Origin: JACCXG01 sp963785755
GTDB lineage: Bacteria > Acidobacteriota > Vicinamibacteria > Vicinamibacterales > 2-12-FULL-66-21
Assembly (NCBI GenBank): GCA_963785755.1
Contig: CAWAXG010000013.1
Location: forward strand, 1,116,001 to 1,180,000
Direction of reading: 5' to 3'
DNA length: 64,000 nucleotides
Part shown: positions 29,241 through 38,776 of the stretch, one piece after another
Position numbering within the stretch: position 1 is the first letter of the stretch
Layout: every line of letters begins with the position of its first letter
Translations under genes and position numbers: made by a program
The notes under the pieces: generated by a model
Told to the model about the DNA's origin: nothing
Databases searched by the model: none
What the model saw: the letters and a program-made list of their open reading frames with translations, nothing else

Positions 29241-30350
29241 TCAGATAGTCAGCGCCCTCGCCCGTCCGACGACCTGCCATTTCTCCACGGCGCGTCCGTC
29301 GCGAACCACAACGGCTTCGTTGTGAAGCGCAACGGTCGGGCACACGTGCCACGGGATGCCGTAGAAGTGCGAGCCGACCGGGAACTCTGCAGCCCGGTCG
29401 GTCTCGAGCACCAGATGTTCCTCGCTGTGTCCGACGGCCTTGGCCTCCGGAAGTCCGAGCAGCTGCACGCGCGGGTGCGGGATCTCTGAGGCCACGGCCT
29501 TGTGTCCGAGGTCCAGGCACAAACGGTTGGCCGCCGGCTTGCTGATCACGCGGGTAAAGACGAGGACGGCCGGAGCGAAACTCAGATCCGGCAGCATGGT
29601 CGCGTAGCCGAAGTCCCAGAACACGGTGGTGCCCGGGCTGCACTCGACGTCAGGGCGGCCGACGTGAATCGGAAACGTCGGCGTGCCGCCAGCGACGACG
29701 GATGGCACGGTGAGGCCGTTCTTGACGATCTCGTCGTGCATCGCACGAACCGAGCTGAACGCTCTGTCGGAGGCGTGTTGACGAACGGTCAGATCCGTGT
29801 CGTGGATGTGCCCGTCGTACATGTGCAGACCGGCGGCGCGCAGACCCGGGAGGCTGGCGATCAACTTGTACAGCGCGAGCGCTGGCGGCCCCGACGCAAT
29901 GCCCGTCCGGTGCATCCCTCCGTCCAGGTCGAGGTACAGGTTCAGCGTCGTGTTCGCCTCGACCGCGCCATCCGACAGCGCGCGGATCGTGCCCTCGTCA
30001 TCCACCACGGCGGAAAACGTCGTCAGCGGAAACGTCTGCACGAGCCGGATGAAGCGCTGCACGTTCGGACCGACCGGCTGATAGGCGAGCAACACATCGG
30101 GCGCCTGACAGTTCGCCGCCATCTCGGCCTCGGCGATGGTCGCGACCTTGAACTTCTTGATGCCCTGGTCGAGGTGCATGCGGACGACCTCGGGCAGCTT
30201 GTTCGTCTTCATGTGCGGCCGCAGGCGCTCGACGCCGCCGGCGATCTGCACCATCCGGCGGATGTTCTCCTCGACCCGATCCGGATAGACGAGCAGGGCC
30301 GGCGAGGGCACGTCGGCAATATTCCCGACGGTGTACCAGGATGTCGGCAT
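29241..30350 (-). CDS. D-serine dehydratase/D-threonine aldolase family PLP enzyme
   Basis: 369 residues from ATG 30350 (MPTSWYTVGNIADVPSPALL). The longer frame to 30395 adds 15 residues with no family match. The fold is alanine racemase N-terminal type: RLRPHMKTNKLPEV carries the PLP lysine (Lys48) in the usual PHxKT context. DLDGGMHRTGI and AGGTPTFP bind the cofactor. Near the C-terminus HVCPTVALHN gives an HxC pair (about His335/Cys337), the zinc ligands of eukaryotic-type D-serine dehydratase. It should cleave or dehydrate a D-hydroxy amino acid in the cytoplasm. With the deacylases nearby it suggests D-amino-acid catabolism. Confidence 0.82.
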   Translation of the reverse strand: MPTSWYTVGNIADVPSPALLVYPDRVEENIRRMVQIAGGVERLRPHMKTNKLPEVVRMHLDQGIKKFKVATIAEAEMAANCQAPDVLLAYQPVGPNVQRFIRLVQTFPLTTFSAVVDDEGTIRALSDGAVEANTTLNLYLDLDGGMHRTGIASGPPALALYKLIASLPGLRAAGLHMYDGHIHDTDLTVRQHASDRAFSSVRAMHDEIVKNGLTVPSVVAGGTPTFPIHVGRPDVECSPGTTVFWDFGYATMLPDLSFAPAVLVFTRVISKPAANRLCLDLGHKAVASEIPHPRVQLLGLPEAKAVGHSEEHLVLETDRAAEFPVGSHFYGIPWHVCPTVALHNEAVVVRDGRAVEKWQVVGRARALTI

Positions 30351-30359
30351 GGGTCTCAG

Positions 30360-30610
30360 ATTACTCTGCTCAACTCTCAACACCCGACGTCCCAACTTCG
30401 ACGCGCGTGCCGCTCGGACTCGCGGTGCGAACTCGTCCGACTTGCCAGACTCCTGCGACTTTCACCAAGTGGGACCGCGCGAACCATCTGGGTGAAAGGC
30501 GTCACGACCCAGTGCTGATCGCGACGACTGTCGGCATGCGCTGGCGAGGTCTCGCCGTAGTTGCGCGCTGAAAGTTGCTTGAATTTGGGAGTTGGAGGTT
30601 GGGAGTTGAC
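30360..30610. repeat. Nested palindrome family A, copy 2 (degenerate left arm)
   Basis: The right arm (30584-30610) is GGGAGTTGGAGGTTGGGAGTTGAC-like; the left arm near 30369 is decayed. It contains the core ACCATCTGGGTGAAA (30483-30497) and the module GTCGGCATGC…TGGCGAGGTCTCGCCGTAG (30529-30559) shared with copies 4 and 6. It fills the 270-base gap between fdhE and the D-serine dehydratase-like gene. Confidence 0.7.
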
Positions 30611-30620
30611 AGAATCAGAT

Positions 30621-31499
30621 TCATAGCCCAAGCACATTCCGCTTCAATCGAATGTATTCCCGCTCACGCGCCCACAGATCGAGCGACACGCTCGCGATGT
30701 CGTCCACATACGGCACGGCCAGACCGTCCTTCGTCAGATCGATCGTCTTCACGTAATGACGGCAGCGATCGCAGGCGTCGACGCGCACGTGGGACCATTG
30801 TTCGGCGGTGAAGATCGGCAGCTTCTCGAAGGCCTGCTCACCGCACGAGGGACAGAGGATGCGCAGACACTCCCATTCGGTGAGGCACAGCGCACACAGC
30901 AGGTATCGTCTCGCGCTCTGGCCTTCCTCGCGGAGGACGGCGGCCACCGGTGGAGCGCCGCAGCGGGGACAGCGGATCGGCGCGCGTGAATCGATGTTCG
31001 GCCGCACGCTGACGCAGCGTGCCTGTTGTTCGGCGAACGGTTGGAGCACGCATTCGAGGATGAACGGGATCAGGGGATCGGCGTCGGCGATCGCGGGGCT
31101 GAAGTCCAGCGCTACGTGTTCGATCGAGCGCTGCGCTACGCCGTCAGCGAACGCGCGCACGAGGTCGTGCCATTCTTTGCGCTCGTACTTCCGTACCGCA
31201 TCGATCGAGTCCGCGAGCGGCTCGGGAGCGGCCTGCGGCAGCCAGCGGAGGAATCGCGGAATCGCGTCGAGCACGCGTTCGATCTCGAGTGTGGCGAAAA
31301 AGCGGGCCGGCGTGTGATCGGGGCCTTGGCTGCCGGTCGCGGCCGGCGTCTCGTCGTTGTCCAGGAGAGATTTCTGAAACCCGGCGAGCGCCGCGTAGAA
31401 AGTCAGGAGCTCGGCGGCCGCCGGCCGGACGTCGATCAGCGCGTGCGCCCGCGCGACGCGGTCATCCCAGGTCGACTGGTTCGCCGCGCGAGCGGTCAC
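30621..31499 (-). CDS. fdhE: Formate dehydrogenase accessory protein FdhE
   Basis: 292 residues from GTG 31499, which overlaps the fdnI stop as GTGA; the ORF further upstream is antisense noise. Four CxxC pairs typical of FdhE are present: IRCPRCGAPP, LLCALCLTEW, RILCPSCGEQ and VDACDRCRHY. FdhE is a rubredoxin-like iron protein that binds the catalytic subunit in the cytoplasm and is needed for FDH-N/FDH-O activity before Tat export. Its place directly after fdnI fits an fdnGHI-fdhE operon. Confidence 0.9.
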   Translation of the reverse strand: MTARAANQSTWDDRVARAHALIDVRPAAAELLTFYAALAGFQKSLLDNDETPAATGSQGPDHTPARFFATLEIERVLDAIPRFLRWLPQAAPEPLADSIDAVRKYERKEWHDLVRAFADGVAQRSIEHVALDFSPAIADADPLIPFILECVLQPFAEQQARCVSVRPNIDSRAPIRCPRCGAPPVAAVLREEGQSARRYLLCALCLTEWECLRILCPSCGEQAFEKLPIFTAEQWSHVRVDACDRCRHYVKTIDLTKDGLAVPYVDDIASVSLDLWAREREYIRLKRNVLGL

Positions 31500-32158
31500 T
31501 TGTCCGGCCGCGTGCGATCGGTGTCGGCTGGTGCGGTCACGGGCTGCGTCTTCGCCCACAGCGCGTGATGGTGCCGGGCCCAGTCTTCCGTGACGTCGCC
31601 GTGAATGATCGCGTGAAGACCGGCGGGCACGACGGCGAGGCCCATGTACAGGTGGATGATGAACGCGCCGATCGTCACCAGCGCCGCGCCGGCGTGAACC
31701 AGGATCGCGATGAAGCGCAGCGCGCGCAGCTCCCACGGGATCGATGCCACGAACCACAGCACGATTCCCGACAGCAGCAGGGCGACGCCGCCGAGCACCA
31801 TTACCCAGAACAGTTGTTTCTGGCCGAAGTTGAATCGCCAGGCGGGAGGCACCTGCCGGTCCTCGTTGCGGATGTAGTGCCCCATCGCGCGGCCCCATTC
31901 GCGATCCTCGGGCGTCACGCGCATATCTCTGCGCCAGGTGACGAACATCCACAACACCGCGCCCGAGAACACGAGACCGATCCACGGGTGCAGCACGCGC
32001 GACAGGTAGCCGCCGCCGAGCACGACCGCGATCCAGTACAGCGCCGGCGTCCAGAACGCGAGCCCGGTCAGCAGCAGGTAGACATAGGACAGCCCCGCGA
32101 GCGCGTGCATGACGCGTTCGCCGAACGAGTAGCGGATCATGCGCCGGGTGTGCCTCAT
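31496..32158 (-). CDS. fdnI: Formate dehydrogenase-N gamma subunit (cytochrome b556)
   Basis: 220 residues, four membrane helices. MIRYSFGERVMHALAGLSYVYLLLTG carries the first heme-b His. LHPWIGLVFSGAVLWMF and a C-terminal HLYMGLAVVPAGLHAIIHGD supply the others, in the arrangement of the FdnI/FdoI family. QKQLFWVMVLGG also matches the family. It takes electrons from the iron-sulfur beta subunit through two b hemes to quinone in the cytoplasmic membrane. Confidence 0.92.
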   Translation of the reverse strand: MRHTRRMIRYSFGERVMHALAGLSYVYLLLTGLAFWTPALYWIAVVLGGGYLSRVLHPWIGLVFSGAVLWMFVTWRRDMRVTPEDREWGRAMGHYIRNEDRQVPPAWRFNFGQKQLFWVMVLGGVALLLSGIVLWFVASIPWELRALRFIAILVHAGAALVTIGAFIIHLYMGLAVVPAGLHAIIHGDVTEDWARHHHALWAKTQPVTAPADTDRTRPDK

Positions 32159-32159
32159 C

Positions 32160-32420
32160 GTTCACCGGGGGACTTCGTCCCCCCGCCTTCGCTAAAGCTC
32201 CGGCGGGCCGCCGTAGCCTTGGCGGAGGCTGGCCGGACCTCCGCCTTCGCGCGAACGAATCGACGCGCGCTACGGCGAGACCTCGCCGGAGCTTGTCGAA
32301 CGATGATCGCGACAAGCAGAGGCGGGCCCTTACACGCGCGCTTCCGCCTTCGCGCGAAGCGCTCCGGCGAGACCTCGCCGTAGCCTTGGCGGAGGCGGGC
32401 GCGGGGACCCCTCACGCCCC
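32160..32420. repeat. GC-rich repeat block related to families A and F
   Basis: The 312-base gap between fdnI and fdnH is filled by short imperfect repeats such as GCCTTCGCGCGAA, CTACGGCGAGACCTCGCC and GTAGCCTTGGCGGAGG, the same modules seen inside family A copies and the 150-bp repeats at 38777 and 41085. I see no gene here. It breaks the otherwise compact fdn operon, so fdnI-fdhE could be expressed at a different level. Confidence 0.6.
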
Positions 32421-32470
32421 GCTCCGCGCGCGTGGCTCGTTGCGCGCCCTCGCTGCTCGTAGAGATCGAC

Positions 32471-33352
32471 TCACAAGCCCTCTGGACTGTTCGGCTTCAC
32501 GGGCTCTGGCGGCTCGCTGTGCTCCTTGCGGCCGAAACGCACGAAGTGCACGAACACCCCGAGAACGCCGCCGAGCATCGCGAGATTCCCGACCCACTTG
32601 AGCGGTCCTTTCCACAGTCGCACCGCGAGCGGAATCGTCGGATCGCGCGGCAGGCCATATAGCTCTGGCCGGTCCCCGTACGCCAGAACCGTGACGACCG
32701 CCGTGCCGCCGACGCCCGGCGGATCGTAGACCGCTGCCTTCGGGAAGCCGTTGGCCTGCAGCTGCTCGACCCGTTTGTTCGCGACTTCCAGCATCGCGTC
32801 CTTGGTGCCGAACTGCAGGCAGCTCGTCGGGCAGGCCTTCACGCACGCCGGCTGCAGGCCGACCGACACCCGATCCACGCACATCGTGCACTTGTAGACA
32901 CGCTTGGTCGTCGCGTGGAACTTGGGCACGTCGAACGGGCATCCGGTGATGCAGTAGCCGCAGCCGATGCACTGGTCCTGCTGAAAATCGACAATGCCGT
33001 TCGTGTACTGGACGATGGCGCCGGGAGCGGGGCACGCGGCGAGACAGCCTGGCTCGGCGCAGTGCATGCACTGGTCCTTGCGCATCAGCCAGCGCAGCGC
33101 GCCTTCCTCCTCGTGTTCGCGGAACCTGATCAGATTCCAGAAGTTCGGCGACATGTCGGGGAGCGTCTGGTAGGTCCCCATCTGCACCGTCGTCTCTGGC
33201 GGCAGATCGTTCCACTCCTGACAGGCCACTTCGCACGCCTTGCAGCCGATGCACGTCGACGTGTCGACGAGCTTCGTGATCGTCGGCTGCACACGCACGC
33301 CCGGGGCTGGCGCGGTCGTCGCTGAGACACGAAGAAGTTCCAGAGTCGGCAT
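32471..33352 (-). CDS. fdnH: Formate dehydrogenase-N beta subunit (iron-sulfur)
   Basis: 293 residues from ATG 33352, matching FdnH length. Four [4Fe-4S] Cys clusters: CIGCKACEVAC, CMHCAEPGCLAACP, CIGCGYCITGCP and CTMCVDRVSVGLQPACVKACP. A C-terminal membrane helix (WVGNLAMLGGVLGVFVHFV) anchors it. It passes electrons from FdnG to FdnI on the periplasmic side. The frame is open to a GTG at 33487 that overlaps the fdnG stop (GTGA). That start would add 45 residues encoded partly by an octamer repeat, so I prefer 33352, although no good Shine-Dalgarno is visible there. Confidence 0.92.
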   Translation of the reverse strand: MPTLELLRVSATTAPAPGVRVQPTITKLVDTSTCIGCKACEVACQEWNDLPPETTVQMGTYQTLPDMSPNFWNLIRFREHEEEGALRWLMRKDQCMHCAEPGCLAACPAPGAIVQYTNGIVDFQQDQCIGCGYCITGCPFDVPKFHATTKRVYKCTMCVDRVSVGLQPACVKACPTSCLQFGTKDAMLEVANKRVEQLQANGFPKAAVYDPPGVGGTAVVTVLAYGDRPELYGLPRDPTIPLAVRLWKGPLKWVGNLAMLGGVLGVFVHFVRFGRKEHSEPPEPVKPNSPEGL

Positions 33353-33411
33353 GGAAACCGATTGCGCTTGCGCCGCACGAAGGCCACGAACCCGAGGCAC
33401 AAGCTTCCGAC

Positions 33412-33450
33412 GTCGTCGTGCCGTCGTGCCGTCGTGCCGTGGAGCGGAGC
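33412..33450. repeat. GTCGTGCC octamer tract (family D, copy 1)
   Basis: Three direct copies of GTCGTGCC followed by GTGGAGCGGAGC, between fdnG and fdnH. A similar tract followed by TTCGTGAAGCG is at 55425-55459. Confidence 0.7.
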
Positions 33451-33483
33451 GCCTGGGAGCAGAGTTGGATGAGATTGTCAAAG

Positions 33484-36400
33484 TCACACCTTTTCCAACT
33501 TCACCAGAAAACCCTTGTACTCAGGCGCAAAAGAATTCGGATCGACGATCGTGTGCGTCACCAGATTGGCCAGCGATCCGCGCTGCTGGCCGCGCCCGAG
33601 GAAGCCCCAGTGGATCGGGAAGCCGATCTGATACACGGTGCGGCCGGCCACCTGCATCGGTTTGATCCGGCGCGTGACCATCGCCCGTCCCTCGATCGAT
33701 CCGCGCGCCGAGGTGACGCGAACGTGGTCGGTGTTCGCGATGCCCTTCTCGCGCGCCAGCTCCTCAGGTATCTCGACGAAGAACTCCGGCTGGAGCTGCA
33801 CGTTGTACGGATTGTTCTTCGTCCAGTAATGGAAGTGTTCCGTGAGCCGGTAGGTCGTGCAGACGATCGGAAACTGGTCGGGACCGCCGAGCACGTCGAA
33901 TCCGCTGCCGAACTTCTGGACCGCCGGGTTGGCGCTGTGCTCGGGATGCAGGACGTTGTCGACCGGCGACTCCATCGGCTCGTAGTGTTCCGACCACGGC
34001 CCTTCGGCGAACTGACCCGGAACGAACAACCGCGCGACCCCTTCCGGCATCATGATGAACGCGCCCAGCCCCGCATCCGGCGCGCTGTCGACGGTATAGT
34101 CCGGCGTATCCCCCACCCAGCGCTGACCGTTCCACGCGACGCCGATGCGCGACGGATCCCAGGGCTTTCCCTGGGCGTCTGCGGAGCAACGGTTGTAGAG
34201 GATTCGGCGGTTCGCGGGCCAGCTCACGGTCCATTCGCCGAACCGGCCGAGGCCGCTCGGATCGGCATGCGAGCGCCGCTGGGTCAGGTTGCCGGCGTCC
34301 GTATACATGCCGATGTAGAGCCAGTTCCCCGAGAGGGTTGACCCATCCGCGCGTGCGTCGGCAAACCGCGCCAGCTGCTGCCCGGCGCGCATCGTCACCG
34401 CGCCGCTGGCGTCGCGAACGTCTTCGGCCGCCCAGCCATTCAGCTCGCGGCACACTTCGTCGAACGACGGGCTCGCCGGGTCGCTGTACCACCAGTTCAG
34501 CTTCCGGATCGGATCGGGATACGTGCCGCCCTCGCGCTCGTACAGCTCGCGGACCTTCAGGAAAATTCGTCCGACGATCTCCTGATCCGGTTTTGCCTCG
34601 CCCGGCGGATCGACGGCTTTCCACTTCCACTGGATCCAGCGGGCCGAGTTGACGAAGCAGCCATCCTTCTCCGCGAAGTTCGCGGCCGGCAGCATGAAGA
34701 CTTCGGTCTTGACGTCTTCCGGCTTGTGATCCACGAGCGCGAGGATATCGGGCCGCCAGAACGACGCCGTTTCCTGCTCGAAGTTCTCCGCGACCACGAG
34801 CCATTTCAACTTCGTCAACGCCAGGATCGCCTTGCGCGAGTGCGGCCCGTTGCTGACCGGGTTCATCCCGAAGCTGAACAACCCTTCCATCTGCTCGTGG
34901 AGCATGCGATCGAAGATGAATGCCCAGCTCCAGTTCTCGTACCCGCCGGTCGACTGCGGCAGCCGCGGATGGAGCGCGTATCCGAAATCGTTGTCTTTGT
35001 TGGCGGCGTTGCCGTAGTACGCCTTCAACTGGCTCACCATGAACCGGTCGGTATTCGACCAGAAGTTCGTCGAGTTCGGACGCAGCGCCTTCGGCGTGAC
35101 CGCGGTGTGGAACGAGTCCAGCGTCTCGTGATCCGCCTTCGGTATGGGGATGTAGCCGGGGAGATTGTGGTACGCCATGCCGCAGTCGGTCCCGCCCTGA
35201 ATGTTCGCGTGTCCTCTCAGGGCGTTGAGCCCGCCGCCGGGACGGCCGATGTTGCCGAGCAGCAGCTGCAGCATCGCCGCCGCGTGAATCAGCTGCACGG
35301 AATGGCTGTGATGGGTCCAGCCCAGCGCATACATGATCGTGCCCGCGCGATCGGCGGTATGCGTCGACGTGATGAGGTCGGCCGCTTTCAGGAAGTCGTC
35401 CGCGCTGCAGCCGCAGATCGTCGCCACCGTCTCGGGCGTGTAGCGCGAGTAGAACCGTTTCATGACCTCGAACACGGATCGCGGATGCTGAAGCGCCGGA
35501 TCGACCTTGGCAAATCCCTGGTCGTCCAGCTCGTAGTTCCAGCTCGACTTGTCCGTGTAAGCCTTCTTGGTGTCGTCCCACCCCGAGAACACGCCCCGCT
35601 TCTCGTCGAACGCATACTTCTCCGAGATCAGGAACGGCGCGTTCGTGAAGAGGCGCACGTACTCGTCGTGGTAACGGTTCTTCGAGAGAGCGTGATGGAT
35701 CAGACCGCCCAGGAACGCGATGTCGGTGCCGGCGCGAATCTGGACGAACCGATCCGCGACCGCGGCGGTCCGGTTGAATCGCGGATCGACGCAGACCAGC
35801 TTCGCGTTCCGGTTGCGCTTCGCTTCCATGACGAAGCGGAAGCCGACCGGATGGTTCTCAGCCGGATTGCCGCCCATCGCCAGCACGACGTCCGCGTTGC
35901 GGATGTCGGTCCAGCCGTTGGTCATCGCTCCTCGCCCGAACGTGGCGGCCAGACTGGCCACCGTCGGCCCGTGTCATATCCGGGCCTGCTGCTCGATCGG
36001 CAGCACGCCGAGGCCGGCGCGGAATGCCTTCACGAGGAGATAGTTCATTTCGTTCGTGTCCGTGCAGCCGCCAATCACGCCGAGCGCGGTCAGCGCGTTG
36101 ATCGATCGCCCCTGCGTGTCCTTCACGATCAGCCGTTCGTCGCGTGTTTTTTTCACCAGCCGGGCAATGCGGTCGACCGCCCAGTCCCAGGACTTCTCTT
36201 CCCACGTCGTGCTGCCTGGCGCCCGATAGCGCACCTTGGTCAGCCGCCGCTCGTTGACGATGTTCTGTTTGAGCGTGATGCCCTTGGGACAGAGCGTCCC
36301 CTGATTGATCGGATGGTCGGGGTCGCCTTCGACGTGCACGATCTTCGGCGTCACGTTGCGCGAACGATCGCCGAGCGTGTGCAGGATGACGCCGCAGCTC

Positions 36401-36558
36401 ACCGAGCAGTACGGGCAGGTCGACCGCGTCTCCGTCGTCCGCGCGATCTTGAGCTCCCGCACCTCGGCGTGCGCCGGCGTCAGGTCGAACCCGAGGACGG
36501 AGACGGCGACGCCGCCGATGGTGCTCGCTCTGAGAAAGTCCCGACGGGTTGGGTTCAT
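33484..36558 (-). CDS. fdnG: Formate dehydrogenase-N alpha subunit, selenocysteine-containing
   Basis: 1024 residues when the UGA at 35976-35974 is read as selenocysteine at position 195 (context QQARI-U-HGPTVASLAATFG, the same place as Sec196 of E. coli FdnG). Without this, two ORFs would be reported. The N-terminus has a twin-arginine signal (TRRDFLRASTIGG). Cys48, Cys51, Cys55 and Cys90 hold a [4Fe-4S] cluster. GRGAMTNGWTDIRNADVV, YALGWTHHSHSVQLIHAAAM and GGGLNALRGHANIQGGTD are molybdopterin-binding regions. The enzyme oxidises formate in the periplasm with a Mo/W-bis-MGD cofactor. No selA, selB, selC or selD lies in the window. Confidence 0.95.
35944..35976 (-). promoter_or_regulatory. 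Selenocysteine codon and SECIS-like hairpin in fdnG
   Basis: The UGA occupies 35976-35974. Eleven bases later the mRNA can fold GGUGGCCA (35962-35955) against UGGCCGCC (35951-35944), eight consecutive pairs including one G-U, around the loop GUC. Bacterial SECIS elements need a hairpin with an exposed G-U in its tip about 16-37 bases after the UGA for SelB; this one lies within that range. Confidence 0.75.
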
Positions 36559-36570
36559 AGGGCGCTCATC

Positions 36571-36725
36571 ATCAACTCCCAACCTCCAACTCCCAACTCC
36601 CAAAGCGGGAGGCTTCGAACCATCTGGGTGAAATTCGCCGCGATTGGAGATGCTCGTAGCGCTTTTCACCCAGCTGGTTCGAGCGGCTCTCCTTGGGAGT
36701 TGGAAGTTGGGAGTTGGGAGTTGAC
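36571..36725. repeat. Nested palindrome family A, copy 3 (best example of the inner core)
   Basis: The whole 155 bases are close to a palindrome. Outer arms are heptamer tracts (36572-36603 and 36692-36725). Inner arms are CGAACCATCTGGGTGAAA (36616-36633) and TTTTCACCCAGCTGGTTCG (36663-36681) around about 30 bases. It lies between the FG-GAP gene stop and the fdnG start, ending 13 bases before the fdnG ATG on the minus strand, so the hairpin would be in or next to the fdnG leader. Confidence 0.85.
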
Positions 36726-36732
36726 ATAGGTC

Positions 36733-38661
36733 TCAGCGCGAGCTGGTAGTCCGCTCGCGCGTGTTGATGTTATTGAAGAAGATGTAAGCGCCCTTGCGCT
36801 GCGCAGTCAGCACGTCAGGCCTCTTGTCGCCGTTCATGTCGAGGACGGCGATCTGCGTGCCGATGCCGGCGTAATTGTTGATGATGTTCGGAACGAACTC
36901 GACCTGTCCACCCGATTTCCGCACCAGCTTGAGCCACGCGACGACCGGCGGATCGTCGCGGTCGTTCTCCGGGTACTCCATCCCGTGCGAGAACCAGCGC
37001 TTGCCGGTGACGATGTCCTTGAGGCCGTCACCGTCCATGTCGACCAGCTGGAGCACGTGCAGCTCGGTGAAGACCACGTTCTTGTCCGAGATCTCCCACG
37101 TCTTCCGCTCGTCGGCCGACGCATCGGGGCGATCCATGATCATGTGCATCTTCCAGGTAATCGGCCCCTCGCCGCTCCGCTGCTGCTCGAACCACGCGAG
37201 CCCCGGACCGTGCGCGAACAGGCTGGTGACGACGTCGGGCAGCTTGTCGCCGTTGACGTCGTAGGCGAACATGTCGGCGCCGCGGATGAACGGGTCGGTC
37301 CCGCGCCCGAACGGCACCGCGTTGAACTTCCACGGACCGCTGGTCGCGCCCGCCGCCGGCTGTTCCCACCAGCCGCTGCCCTGAATGATGTCGTGCTTGC
37401 CGTCCCCGTTGATATCGCCGAATCCGTAGCCGTGCCCGCCCCAGTCGCCTTTGTCGGAGACCGCATGGAACGTCCAGCGCTGGGTCGCATCGGCGCCGGG
37501 CTTCAGGATGCCGACGACCCGGGTCGCGCCGCTGCCGGTCGACATCAGCAGCTCCGGCTTGTTGTCGCCGTCGATGTCACCCAGCTGCGTCGTCTCCGAC
37601 GACACACCCATCTCGGAGACCTGATGCATCGTCCAGTAGCGTGACTCACCCTTGGGATTGACGTAGAGGTAGGCGCCGTTGAAGTTGATCTTCAGGTAGT
37701 CGTTCCAGCCGTCGCCGTTGAAGTCGTGCACGTAGTTCAGGAAGTTGTCGGTGTACTGCCCCGCCATGCTGGCGTTGGCGGGTGGATAGGTCTGCGGCTT
37801 GTAGATTTCGATCGCGCGCTTGAAGTCCGGACCGAGATACGCGTAGGGGCCTGAGAGGGCGTCCATCACGTTGTCGCGATTGATGTCGCCGCCCGAGATC
37901 CCTTCGGCATAGAAGCGGTCCGTCAGCTGCACTCGCCGGAACGTCGGAGCGGTCACCTCGGCGGCCACGCCTGCAGCCGGCCGAAGGAGATCGGTCACGG
38001 TCACGTCTTTGACCCGCAGCTCACCGTTGGCGAGGCGCAGCGAAAGCGGCCCGTAAATCGGCAAGGTCTCCTGCGGCGCTGGAGGCGCGCCGCCGGCGGG
38101 GGCCGCACCGGCGCCACCGCCCCGTCCGCCGGCGGCGGGCGCGGTGACCTCACCGCGAACCTGCACGCGAACGTGCGTCCATCCGCCGGATCCGGGAGTG
38201 ATCGCGAGCTGCATGCCGGGCGGGTTCTGACGCGCCGTCCACTTGTAGAGATTCGTGCGATCGATTTCCCTGCCCTGAGCGTTGAGCGTGACGCGATACA
38301 GCGTGCGCGCGTCCGGTCCCGACAGGCCGACGTAGAGCGCCGTGGTGGCGTCGGGCTTCGATGACGCAGCGCCGTTGCGAAGCAGGACGCCGGCGTCGCA
38401 GTTGTCACATTGATACGCGAATCTCAGGATGATGTCCTGATAGCTCTTGTCGAGCATCAGCAGACCCGGACCGCTGGGCGCGGTTCCCACGATCTCGCCG
38501 TTCGCCACGCGCCACTGCGCGGCGCCCAGCGGCTGCCATCCCGCCAGGCTCGTGCCGTTGAATGCCTTGGAGTTATCAGCCGAAGGTCCCTGAGCCACAC
38601 CGGTCGCGGACATCACCAGCGCTGTGGCACATGCAGCGGCAGCAAACGACGTACGACTCAT
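36733..38661 (-). CDS. Secreted DUF1080 (3-keto-disaccharide hydrolase-like) plus FG-GAP/VCBS repeat protein
   Basis: 642 residues with a signal peptide (about 1-23). Residues about 30-215 are a DUF1080 laminin-like jelly roll: FNGTSLAGWQPLG, WRVANGEIVGTAP, YQCDNCDAGVLLRNG. A Gly/Ala/Pro-rich tract (about 172-198) lies inside it. Residues about 235-635 are FG-GAP/VCBS calcium-binding repeats with DxNxDxxxD loops: DINRDNVMD, DFNGDGWND, DIDGDNKPE, DINGDGKHD, DVNGDKLPD, DMDGDGLKD and DMNGDKRPD. DUF1080 members act on 3-keto-glycosides; the propeller may bind substrate or surface. Its promoter region carries the 41-bp motif at 38705-38745. Confidence 0.8.
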   Translation of the reverse strand: MSRTSFAAAACATALVMSATGVAQGPSADNSKAFNGTSLAGWQPLGAAQWRVANGEIVGTAPSGPGLLMLDKSYQDIILRFAYQCDNCDAGVLLRNGAASSKPDATTALYVGLSGPDARTLYRVTLNAQGREIDRTNLYKWTARQNPPGMQLAITPGSGGWTHVRVQVRGEVTAPAAGGRGGGAGAAPAGGAPPAPQETLPIYGPLSLRLANGELRVKDVTVTDLLRPAAGVAAEVTAPTFRRVQLTDRFYAEGISGGDINRDNVMDALSGPYAYLGPDFKRAIEIYKPQTYPPANASMAGQYTDNFLNYVHDFNGDGWNDYLKINFNGAYLYVNPKGESRYWTMHQVSEMGVSSETTQLGDIDGDNKPELLMSTGSGATRVVGILKPGADATQRWTFHAVSDKGDWGGHGYGFGDINGDGKHDIIQGSGWWEQPAAGATSGPWKFNAVPFGRGTDPFIRGADMFAYDVNGDKLPDVVTSLFAHGPGLAWFEQQRSGEGPITWKMHMIMDRPDASADERKTWEISDKNVVFTELHVLQLVDMDGDGLKDIVTGKRWFSHGMEYPENDRDDPPVVAWLKLVRKSGGQVEFVPNIINNYAGIGTQIAVLDMNGDKRPDVLTAQRKGAYIFFNNINTRERTTSSR

Positions 38662-38704
38662 AGCGGTACTCCTTCAGATCGTCGCGTCAACCGTGACTGT
38701 GAAC

Positions 38705-38745
38705 TTTCGAATCAGTCAAGGATGTTCGATTATCGTCATTTCGGA
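38705..38745 (-). promoter_or_regulatory. 41-bp promoter-proximal motif (family H, copy 1)
   Basis: On the minus strand TCCGAAATGACG runs on without a break to AATCGAACATC (25 bases), then 8 variable bases, then ATTCGAAA, ending 43 bases before the DUF1080/FG-GAP start. The same 25 and 8 bases at the same spacing and orientation occur at 45857-45897 before an unrelated quinohemoprotein gene. The core CGATAATCG is an odd palindrome. It is probably a shared operator or promoter. Confidence 0.65.
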
Positions 38746-38776
38746 GATCCACGCAAGCGCGCTCATCGGAAGACGA

